From positions 1 through 12,765 of the forward strand of contig JADJPR010000019.1 in the NCBI GenBank assembly GCA_016713135.1: DNA of 12,765 bases. Direction: 5' to 3'. This document shows positions 5,930 to 12,765 of this stretch, one piece after another. Below the pieces are notes generated by a model. That model had not been told where the DNA came from and did no database searches. It saw only the letters and a list, made by a program, of their open reading frames with translations. Origin of the DNA: Rhodanobacteraceae bacterium (GTDB lineage: Bacteria; Pseudomonadota; Gammaproteobacteria; Xanthomonadales; SZUA-5). Each line of letters starts with the position of its first letter. Within the stretch, counting starts at the first letter, position 1. A program made the translations under genes and the position numbers.

Positions 5930-7037
5930 ATGTTGTCCATCCGAGTCCGCCTGCAGTGCACCGATGCGCTGGGCGCCACGCAACTGCTCGACATCACCAG
6001 CGGCGGAGTTGCCGGGCGCGATCCGGCGGGCGACATCGTGCTCGAGCACCCGACCGTTTCGCGCAAGCACGTGCGCTTCAGCGTGCGCGGGGACGAGGTC
6101 GAGGTACAGGACCTCGGCAGCGCGAATGGCACCTTTCGTCAACAACCGCCCGCCCGACCAGCGCCCGGTGTTGCTCGCCGACGGCGACCAGTTGCGCCTG
6201 GTCATTTGCACCGGCGGGTGTTCATCTCACCCGGCGGCGAGGCCCTGAGCCCGCCGGCGATGACGCACGTCCCATCCAGCCGCGACCAGACCACGGTGCC
6301 CGGCGGCTCGCGGGTGGAGCCGCAACTGCTGCTCGCACGGATCTCGCAGCGGCGGATGCTGTCCGACCCGCCCCCCGGCAATCGAAGGTTATGAAGTAGG
6401 CCAGGTGATCGTGCCGGCGCTCGGCGTCGGTGGCGACTTCATCCATTGGGCGATCGCCAACGACGGCCGCCAGGCCGTCGTGATGGGCGATGTCTGCGGC
6501 AAGGGCGTCGCGGCCGCGATGTACATGGCTTTCGTCAGCGGCATGCTGTTCGAGATCGTGCCCGCCTGCGGCTCGCCGGAATCGATCCTGCGCCGGCTCA
6601 ACCGCTCCTTGCACAAGGTGGTCGAACCCGGTTTGTTCATCACTGCGATGGCGGTGATGCTCGATCCGCACCAGCACACCATCGAGATTGCCTGCGCCGG
6701 GCATCCTGCGGGATTGCTCAAGCTGGCTGGCGGCGAGGTGATCGAGCTCGGCATCGACCCCGGCCTCGCGCTCGGCCCCGAGCGCGATCCGGATATCGGC
6801 GTGCTGCACCGGGCGATGGCGACGGGCGAAGTGTTGATGGTCACCACCGACGGCGTCGAGGAAGCGCAGAGCCCGGATGGCCGCGAACTCGGCCGCGAGC
6901 GCGTGCTCGAAGTGCTGAAAGCCGCCGCAGGCGCCGCCGATGCCGCGCGGCGCCTGCAGTCGACGATTACCGAGCACGCAGGGTCGGCGCGCCAGCACGA
7001 CGATCTGACCATCGTGACCCTGGAGCGGTGTGCCTGA
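5930..7037 (+). CDS. FHA-domain / SpoIIE-type PP2C serine-threonine phosphatase (frame-broken)
   Basis: Predicted cytoplasmic protein phosphatase that reads phosphothreonine signals. The N-terminal FHA domain (about residues 5-95) shows GR at 29-30, SRKH at 44-47 and DLGSANGTF at 61-69, the phosphothreonine-pocket residues, then VNNRPPDQRPVLLADGDQL in the next frame. After a Pro-rich linker comes LLARISQRRMLSDPPP, the typical lead-in to an RsbU/SpoIIE phosphatase. That domain shows VGGDF, GDVCGKGVAAAMYMAF, AGHPAGLL, TTDGVEEA and HDDLTIV; the acidic metal ligands are present. Three indels are localisable: an extra T at 6134-6136, a compensating change near 6210, and an extra C in the C-run near 6370. 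All are homopolymer-type or frame-restoring. No ribosome-binding site is evident before the ATG. A partner kinase is not in this window. Confidence 0.9.
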
Positions 7038-7148
7038 TCTGGGCCAGGTTGTGGGTTCTGGGTTTTGGGTCTTGAAGGAAGCGGAGAAGCGGCGACGCGG
7101 AGCGGTGCCGCTGTTGGTTCTCCTCGTCGGGATCTCCGCGCGGCGCGC
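7038..7148. repeat. Convergent intergenic gap with GGGTTCTGGG / GCGGAG words
   Basis: This gap between the ends of the phosphatase and dsbC genes contains GTGGGTTCTGGGTTTTGGG (about 7050-7068) and AAGCGGAGAAGCGGCGACGC (about 7078-7098). Both are degenerate short-word repeats like those elsewhere in the window. No convincing intrinsic terminator is visible for either gene. Confidence 0.45.
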
Positions 7149-7863
7149 CTACATCGCCGCATCCAGCCGCTGGCTCAGTTCCGCCGGTGGCACGAAGCCG
7201 AGCATGACGGTGCCGTCACTGGCAACAATCGTGGGTGTGCTGGTCAGGCCGAGCTTCTGCGCCAGCGCCAGGTTGTCGGCGATCGGGTTCGGGCAGATCT
7301 TCGGTTCGACGGGCTCACCGCGCTTGGCCAGGGTCAGCGCATGGCGGCGATCATCCGCACACCACACCGACACCGATTCCTGGTAGGCCGGCGACTGCAG
7401 GCCGCCGCGGGAACAACACGTATTCGACGCTGATGCCGGCCTGGTTGTAGGCACCCACCTGCTCGTGCAACTTGCGACAGTAGCCGCAGTCGATGGCGGT
7501 GAACACGGTCACCGCATGCCGCGGCTGTTCCGCAGCAAAACTGATCTTGTGGTCTGCCGGGAGCGCCGCGATCGCCTCGCGGCGGCGGTCCGTGCGTGCC
7601 AGTTCGGTCAGGTTCTCCTTCTTCGCCACCCGCCACAGGGCACCCGACAGCAGGTATTCGCCATCGGCACTGACGTAGACATCGGAGCCGTTCACCACGG
7701 CGGTGTACCAGCCCGCCATCGGCGCCGGCGCAATGGATTCAATGGTGGCATCGGGCACGAGGCGGGCGACGGCGGCCCGCGCCTTGGCATCGTCGCCGGC
7801 CTCCGCAGACGTCGTGGCGGTAAACGCGACAGCGGCCAGCCCGAGACTGAGCAAGATTCGCAT
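7149..7863 (-). CDS. dsbC: Periplasmic thiol:disulfide interchange protein DsbC (one frame break)
   Basis: Disulfide isomerase that reshuffles wrong disulfides in the periplasm and is kept reduced by DsbD. An N-terminal signal peptide (MRILLSLGLAAVAFTATTSA, cleavage near AEA) is followed by the dimerisation domain (to about residue 85, with GWYTAVVNGSDVYVSADGEY). The thioredoxin-fold domain carries the CGYC active site at residues 126-129 in FTAIDCGYCRKLHEQ. The C-terminal half, in another frame after an indel near 7405, has KICPNPIADNL, the cis-Pro loop TSTPTIVASDGT and the end PAELSQRLDAAM. About 238 residues is the normal DsbC length. A second Cys pair (WCAD...KICPN) matches the structural disulfide in DsbC. 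AGGAG lies 7 bases before the ATG. It is last in a minus-strand series behind an SDR gene. Confidence 0.93.
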
Positions 7864-7972
7864 GGATCACTCCTGAAGGTTGCCGGAGCGGCAACGTGGC
7901 GATGGAGTGAACACCGTGTCCGCAGTTCCACCCTGGCGCCGAACGGTGTCTGTCGCGCGCCGAACGGTGCGC
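7864..7972 (-). promoter_or_regulatory. dsbC upstream region with 13-bp direct repeats
   Basis: The gap between the SDR stop and dsbC contains a perfect 13-bp direct repeat GCGCCGAACGGTG at 7936-7948 and 7957-7969. The start-to-start spacing is 21 bp, two helical turns. An imperfect dyad GAACAC-C-GTGTCC lies at 7909-7921, and a 6-bp hairpin GTTGCC/GGCAAC at 7879-7895 sits just before the ribosome-binding site. This looks like a regulated promoter region, but no clear -35/-10 pair was recognised. Confidence 0.45.
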
Positions 7973-8658
7973 TCAGCCGCGCCGGGCCAGGTCTTCGATC
8001 CCCACATTGTCCCAGCGCCGGGTGCCCGGCCCGGCGTCTTGCAGCAGCACCACCAGCGCCGCGGCAACAGCAGCCGATTCGACCGCTCGGTAGCGTCGCA
8101 ACGGCCCGCGCAACAGCGGGTTGTAGAGCGGCGCCAGGCGCTGGGCGAAGTGCTCGCCGGGACGGCGCTTCGCCACGCGCGCCGAGCAGCAGCCCCGGCT
8201 GGAGGAAATCGCAGCGTTCCTGAACCGAGCGCCTCGATGCCCGCCTCCATCTCGCCTTTGACCCGCAGGTACAGGTTGGACGAGCCTGCCACAGCGCCGA
8301 CCGACGACACCACGACGGCATGACGTGCGCCGCGGCGGCGCGCCAGATTGGCCAGCGCCAGCACCATGTCGCGGTCGACTGCGGCGAAGGCAGCGGCCGA
8401 ACCGGCCTTCTTCAGGGTGGTTCCGATCGCGCAGGCGAAGGCGTCCAGGGTCGGCAGGTCGCCCTCGATGCGCGCCAGCGTCGCCGCATTGTCGAGGTCG
8501 CCCACCGCCACCTGCAGACGCGCGTGGCGCACGCCGAGGTCGCTGCGCGCCGGCACGCAGACCGTCCAGTTCCCGGCGCGCAGCAGCCGCTCGAGCGCCT
8601 GCTTGCCCACCAGCCCGGTCGCGCCCGCCAGCATCAGCGCAGGTGTGGCCATGGTCAT
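7973..8658 (-). CDS. Atypical short-chain dehydrogenase / NAD(P)-binding protein, HTATIP2-like (frame-broken)
   Basis: Predicted cytosolic Rossmann-fold NAD(P)-binding protein of the atypical SDR group related to HTATIP2/TIP30; substrate unknown. Residues 8-22 contain the nucleotide loop LMLAGATGLVGKQAL. CAIGTTLKKAGSAAAFAAVD is characteristic of this subgroup, followed by HAVVVSSVGA and the Y130-x3-K134 pair in YLRVKGEME. The second half continues in other frames as DFLQPGLLLGAR, RRPGEHFAQRLAPLYNPLL and the end DNVGIEDLARRG. Two indels lie near 8222 and 8178. About 228 residues is usual for the group. Its ATG overlaps the stop of the upstream DUF3828-like gene (ATGA at 8655-8658), indicating translational coupling; a second ATG at 8652 is an alternative start. 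Confidence 0.85.
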
Positions 8659-9118
8659 TCCCCGCGCAGGGTCTTGCGCAGCGTGCGGTCCTCGCCGTAC
8701 TCGATGTCGTCGATCCGCCAGGCCTCGCCATCCAGCACCACGCGGTAGGCGATCTCGATCGGATTGCCGGCGTTCTCGAAGCGCACCAGCGCGATGGTGG
8801 CGTTGCCGCTGACCTTGGCGACCGCGACGTCCATCGCCCGAGATCGGTTTCCTGCGCGTTGTAGAAAGGATCGAAGTCCAGGTTGCCGAGTTCCTCCGGA
8901 TCGGGCCGGTCGATCTCGCGTTCCAGGGCCTCCACCAACGACGCAGTGAAGAACACGCGCCGTTCCGCCTTGCCTTCGCTGCGCAACAGCGGGCCGTCGC
9001 CCTCGGCGTGGACCCGGTACAACGCGCGCATCAAGGCCTGCGGCGAGTCGTTCGGCGCATCGCCCCAGGCGGTCGCCGCGATCAGCACGCAGACCGCCGC
9101 CAGCAGGTATCGCAACAT
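8655..9118 (-). CDS. Secreted DUF3828-like protein (one frame break)
   Basis: Small exported protein of unknown function. A signal peptide (MLRYLLAAVCVLIAATAWGD) is followed by SPQALMRALYRVHAEGDGP, LRSEGKAERRVFFTASLVEA and the phrase LDFDPFYNAQET, which resembles DUF3828-family proteins. After an indel near 8838 the frame resumes with MDVAVAKV, ATIALVRFEN, VVLDGEAWRIDDIEYGED and ends in LRGE. This beta-strand pattern (protein changes, charge-bearing VxF and W-R-I-D-D-I) is typical of that fold. About 154 residues. GGAGAA lies 5 bases before the ATG. It sits 43 bases after the permease stop and overlaps the SDR start, so the three are probably one transcript. The family call is from memory of the motif. 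Confidence 0.75.
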
Positions 9119-9161
9119 GGGATTCTCCGATGCGGGGGCTTGGCCGCCATCTTACGCCGGC

Positions 9162-9933
9162 TCAGCCGCGGATCAGGTCGACCGCCACCTTGGCGGTCAG
9201 CGCGCAGACCACGCCGAGGAAGACCCAGCGGATGAAGCGGCTGCCGCGCAGGATGGCCATGCGGCTGCCGATCTGGCTGCCGGCCATGTTGCCGATGATC
9301 AGCGGCAGCACCACGATCCAGCGCACATAGCCGCCGAGCAGCAGGACCGTCCAGGAACTCAGGTCCGCGGCCACGTTGGCCGCCTTGGACACCGCCGACG
9401 CACGCAGGAAGTCGAGACCGATGACGCTGACGAAGGCGAACACCATCAGGGTGCCGGTGCCCGGGCCGATCAGCCCGTTGTAGAAGCCGGTGGCTGCGCC
9501 GACCAATCCGGCGACCATCCATTGACGCGCCCGGCGAAGCGCGGCTCATGGTGCTGGCCGAGGTCCTGCGCACGAAGGTGTAGACCGCCAGCAGCACGCA
9601 CATCGCCAGGATCGACCACTTCAGCAACTGCGGGTCGGTGCGCCTGGCGAGCATCGCGCCCAGCGCCGAACACGGCAGCGCCGCGCCGCAGGCGGCGAGC
9701 ACCAGCGGCCACGGCAGGCTTACGTGGCGGAAGTAGTTCCACGCCGCCACCGAGGTGCCCATGATCGAACTGGTGCGCTGGGTGGCGATGATGTTGAGGA
9801 TCGCCCATTCGGGGAACAGGTTGACCATCGCCGGGGTCATGATCAGTCCGCCGCCGCCGACGATGCTGTCGAGCAGGCCCGCACCAAAGCCGGCCAATAT
9901 GGCCAGCACGAAAGTCCACGCATCCATGCGCAT
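9162..9933 (-). CDS. TSUP (TauE/SafE) family membrane permease (frame-broken)
   Basis: Inner-membrane protein of the sulfite exporter TauE/SafE family, which moves sulfur-containing or other small organic anions; the substrate here is unknown. Two homologous halves are visible. The first begins FVLAILAGFGAGLLDSIVGG, GGLIMTPAMVNLFPEWAILN and GTSVAAWNYFRHV. The second has MVAGLVGAATGFYNGLIGPG, TGTLMVFAFVSVIGLDFLRA, LLLGGYVRWIVVLPLIIGNM and AGSQIGSRMAILRG. The AGxxDSIxGGGG and GFYNGxxGPGTG loops are family hallmarks. About 255 residues with roughly eight hydrophobic segments, the normal size. Two indels lie near 9570 and 9520. The start is either ATG 9933 or ATG 9927; neither has a strong ribosome-binding site. 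First gene of the minus-strand series, divergent from the regulator at 10044. Confidence 0.9.
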
Positions 9934-10043
9934 CAGGTCCGACCGCGATGCGCGGATTCTCGCCTGCCGCGCGGCGGCAGCGCGGACATTTTGCTGACGC
10001 GCGGGGCTCACGCACCCATCGCGGGCCATGTCAGCATCCGGCC
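9934..10043. promoter_or_regulatory. Divergent intergenic region with a perfect 7-bp dyad
   Basis: Shared upstream region of the permease series and the CadC-like regulator. It holds the dyad CTGCCGC-GCG-GCGGCAG at 9964-9980, a 17-bp operator-sized palindrome. Promoter hexamers are not convincing on either strand (a CAAAAT -10-like box on the minus strand lacks a good -35). Confidence 0.4.
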
Positions 10044-11517
10044 ATGGAGATGCAGACCGACATCGTCGGCTATCGCTTCGGGCGGGTCGAGCTTGACTCG
10101 CGCGCGGCTGCCTGCGCGTGGACGGCAGCGATGTCTCCGCCACTCCGCTGCCGATGAAACTGCTGGCACTGCGGTGCAGCCCGCGGCGGCGAACTGGTCA
10201 GCCGCGACGAGATGTTCGACAGCCTCTGGCCGCGCCAGCAGATCAGCGACGATGCCCTGAACAAGCTGATCAGCCGGCTGCGCGAACTGCTCGGTGCCGA
10301 GGCCGAGGCCATCGTGACCGTGCGTCGCCAGGGCCTGCGGCTGGACGCACCGGTCGAGCGCGTCCGGCGCCCACCGGACGCTGCGGCAAACCCGACGCCC
10401 GACGCCACCGAGGCCGGCGCTCCCCCGCCGGCTCGATCCAGGTCATGGACGACCATGCTGCCGTTGCTCCTGCTGGCCCTGCTGGCGCTCGCCTTCGGCT
10501 GGCGCGAGGCCACGCGCAGCCCGGCGGAGATGCCTGCCGACGAGGAACCGGTGTTCGACTCCTATGCGCTGCGCGCAGCGGACCTGCACGCCAGCCGTCC
10601 CGAGACGGCTGGCCTGCTGCGCGCCGTGGAACAGGCGATGGACCGCGGCGACGCCGCGCAGGCGCGCCAGTTGTTGCGCAGCGCCGACGAGAGCGACCCG
10701 CAGAGCGCCCTGCTGCCCGCCCTGCGCGCGATCCACCGCGGCAGCGACGACCTGAGCCACCCGCCAAGCTGGTGCAGCGGGCGCGCCAGCGCTTGTCGCC
10801 GCAGGATCCGCCGTATGCGCGCCTGATGGTCGATTTTGCCGCCGCCGGCGAGATCGGCGAGGACGCCGAGCGCGCGGCGGTGGATGCGCTGCTGACCCTG
10901 CGGCCAGAAGCCTGGCGGCTGCGCTTGCGGCGCGCTCATCTGGACATCCAGGTTGGCGAACGCGCCGGCGCCCTGCGCCATTTGCGCGCCTTCTATGCCC
11001 ACGACGCGGACCAGGCCGATGCGCGCTTGCGCCGCGCCGCCCACGCCCTGCGCGAGGGCGGACGCGCCGAGAAGGCGTCCACCCTGCTCGGCCTGGCCGC
11101 CGAAGTTGCACTCCGCCACGGACGCGACGACGATGCGCGCGCCTGGCTCGAATCGGCGGCCTTGCAGTTGCAGGAACTCGGCGCGGCGATCGAACTGGAG
11201 GTGCTGAACGCGCGCCCGGCCTGCTCCCGCGTGGGCGCTTCCTCGAAACTGCCGGCCGCAGCGACGACCGCTTCGGCCGCGGCGAGCCTGCCCTGGTGGC
11301 CGGCTGGTACGCTCTGCGCGATGGCAATCTCCGACCAGGCGCGGGCCGCCCTCGACGAGCCCGCGCGAGCGGCATCGCACGCTCACCCCACGCCGAATCG
11401 GCCGATTTGCTGGCGTTGCGCCTGGGCGGAGAGCGCCGGCGGTGCTGGATCGACCCGCCCTACCCCGACCTGCTGCGGATGGCGAGTTGTCGCGAGTTGG
11501 CTCCTCCAACCCACTGA
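10044..11517 (+). CDS. CadC/ToxR-like membrane-anchored winged-helix regulator with TPR-like C-terminal part (frame-broken)
   Basis: Predicted one-component transcription regulator. The N-terminus is an OmpR/PhoB-type winged helix: IVGYRFGRVELD, LRVDGSDVSATPLPMKLLAL, GELVSRDEMFDSLWP, ISDDALNKLISRLRELLG, VTVRRQGLRL. After a Pro/Ala-rich linker comes one membrane helix, MLPLLLLALLALAFGW. The rest would be periplasmic and is helical and Ala/Arg-rich in a TPR-like way (HLHRAA-type repeats such as AVEQAMDRGDAAQARQLLRS, RAGALRHLRAFYAHDADQAD, DDDARAWLESAALQLQELG). No catalytic motif or phospho-acceptor receiver is seen. About 490 residues, typical for CadC-like proteins with TPR tails. At least four indels are present (near 10100, 10180, 10765 and 11210-11450), so the exact C-terminus is uncertain. 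Start ATG 10044 or 10050; the ribosome-binding site is weak. It may control the divergent permease series or the following secreted protein. Confidence 0.85.
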
Positions 11518-11628
11518 ATCCAAAGGATGTCAGCTTCCAGTCAGGCAGCGCTCCGGGAGTGCTCCAGCATGTCAGGCAGTGATCGGCCAGCCTGAACCGG
11601 CCATTCCCAGCCCGACGAGGCCATCCCG
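11518..11628 (+). promoter_or_regulatory. Intergenic region with near-perfect 17-bp palindrome
   Basis: AGCGCTCC-G-GGAGTGCT at 11547-11563 matches its own complement at seven of eight arm positions and lies between two copies of GTCAGGCAG (11540-11548 and 11571-11579). It could be an operator before the secreted-protein gene or a weak hairpin after the regulator. No T-run follows. Confidence 0.4.
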
Positions 11629-12765
11629 ATGCACCCGCTCCGTTTGCTCACCGCTGCCCTATTGCTGGCCGCCGCCAGCGCATCCGCGCAGTCCGTCCCG
11701 GACGCGGCCACTGCCACCCGCCGCGCCGACTCGGCGCTCGACGACCTGCGCGGATCGGTACACAACCGGGTCATCTTCGAGGGCGCGGCTGAAGACTTCG
11801 AGCGCCTGCTCGCCAACTACCAGGGCGTGCTCGGCAAGCAGCAGGTGGACGACTACCGCACCGCGCTCGCCCAGGCGCGTGCCGAGTACCGGCAGTTCGC
11901 CGCCGCCGAGGACAGCGAACGTCTCGCGAGCCAGGTGACGGAACTCGAAGGCGGATGGCGCTCTTCCAGGCGGACCAGGCCGGGATGTCGCCCAACAGCC
12001 GCGAGGGCGCTATCGACGATTTTGCGCGGAGCATCGACGGGCTGCGCGCGGACGCCGCCCGCCTGCCGGGTAGCGAGGCGCTCGCTGCGCGCATCGAGGC
12101 GGTGGCGCGGGCCTTCGAGGCCGACATCGGCGGCGCCGAGGCCGCGGCGCAGCTCGCCAGCCTGCGCGAGTACTGGCAGCGCGACAGCGCCGACACCACG
12201 GGCTGGGAGGCGGAACAGGCCATAGCTACGCCAGCACCCGTTCGCGCGAGGCCAATGCCTTCGGCCTGCCGAAGACGCTCGAGCGCTTCGAGCTGGCGAA
12301 CCACAAGCTTGCCCAGGCGCGCGAGCGCGGCGAGCCGGCGGCGTGGATTGCCGAACTGGAGGCGGAGCGCAACGCCACTCGCGCGAAACTGATGCCCGCG
12401 GTCCAGGCGCTGGTGACCGCTGCTGGCAGCCGTCCCGGCGACGATGAAGCGGCGCGCGAATCGATGACCCGGCTCGCCGAGCAACTGCGCGTCAGCCTGG
12501 GCGCGCAGAGCGACCCGGCTTTCGGCACCCTCGCCCGCCAGGCGGACGAATGGCTGGCGGCCGCGGCCGCCGCGGACACCAGCAGCGAGGAGGGCCGCGC
12601 GCGATGGTACCAGCAGATGACGGTATCGGGCCGCCGCGTGGCCGCAGATGGAAGGCGAGTTCCAGCTCTCGCGCGGATTCGACCCGGCCAATCCGGCGGC
12701 GATGGAAGGCCAGCTGATCCGGATCGAGACCGACAACCTGATGGGCTGGCGCTTCAAGGTGGGCG
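11629..12765 (+). CDS. Secreted protein of unknown function (partial, frame-broken)
   Basis: I do not recognise the family. The N-terminus is a clear signal peptide, MHPLRLLTAALLLAAASASA, with cleavage after ASA. The mature part is strongly helical and rich in Ala, Arg and Glu: residues 30-110 include ADSALDDLRGSVHNRVIFEG and EDFERLLANYQGVLGKQQVD. The next frame gives MALFQADQAGMSPNSREGAI and FARSIDGLRADAARLPGSEA, then ANAFGLPKTLERFELANHKL and EWLAAAAAADTSSEEGRARW. Toward the edge the pattern turns beta-like (QMEGEFQLSRGFDPANPAAM, IRIETDNLMGWRFKVG), suggesting a C-terminal domain. Three indels lie near 11955, 12225 and 12640. GAGG sits 8 bases before the ATG. It follows the CadC-like regulator by 111 bases on the same strand. 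The gene continues past the right edge. Confidence 0.75.

Noticed and set aside
5484..6248. Open frame crossing the repeat block into the FHA region
   Set aside because: Only its last part (VNNRPPDQRPVLLADGDQL) is real, belonging to the FHA protein after an extra T; the rest runs through non-coding repeats.
7896..7935. SigmaE-type promoter for dsbC (GGAACT on the minus strand near 7924-7929)
   Set aside because: The -35-like GGAACT has no matching -10 at 15-17 bases, so the call would rest on one hexamer.
10118..11938. A single 606-codon open frame covering the regulator and the start of the secreted protein
   Set aside because: It is a composite made by indels: parts match the regulator frame, others are out-of-frame Ser/Pro/Arg-rich sequence, and it reads through the signal peptide of the next gene in the wrong frame.

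Overview
The window is high-GC bacterial chromosome, most likely a gammaproteobacterium of the Xanthomonadales/Lysobacterales type. The evidence is the gene order thrS-infC-rpmI-rplT-pheS-pheT behind a tRNA-Val, the protein sequences, and an inverted pair of REP-like elements built on a GGTGGGAAC-CGCTTCAGCCGCGACC core. The genus cannot be fixed from the sequence alone.

Left part (1-5400, all minus strand): a translation operon. Reading right to left it holds tRNA-Val(GAC) with a clear sigma70 promoter, a Rho-independent terminator, thrS, infC, rpmI, rplT, pheS and the 5' part of pheT, which runs off the left edge. Its non-coding parts are unusually informative. They include a possible thrS leader ORF ending in the terminator, an infC with no standard start codon but a well-placed ATA, a structured 200-nt leader before rpmI, a Phe-rich small ORF overlapping the pheS start, and a repeat-filled gap between pheS and pheT.

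Middle (5400-5930): gene-free and packed with intergenic repeats (GGTCGGT-type words, a REP pair, a 13-bp perfect inverted repeat). It is followed by a plus-strand gene fusing an FHA phosphothreonine-binding domain to a SpoIIE/RsbU-type PP2C phosphatase (5930-7037).

Right part: a minus-strand series, in transcription order a TauE/SafE-type permease, a DUF3828-like secreted protein, an atypical SDR (NAD(P)-binding, HTATIP2-like) and the periplasmic disulfide isomerase dsbC. Divergent from it are a membrane-anchored CadC/ToxR-like regulator with a TPR-like C-terminal part (10044-11517) and a secreted protein of unknown function that continues past the right edge.

Nearly every gene is interrupted by +/-1 indels, including genes a cell cannot live without, and the tRNA is several bases short. 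The disruptions often sit in homopolymers. I read this as uncorrected sequencing or assembly error and not as gene decay, so each gene is annotated as one full span with its frame breaks noted. I found no CRISPR array, insertion sequence or defence system. The best candidates for undescribed biology are regulatory: the pheS leader ORF, the infC start and the leaders before thrS and rpmI.
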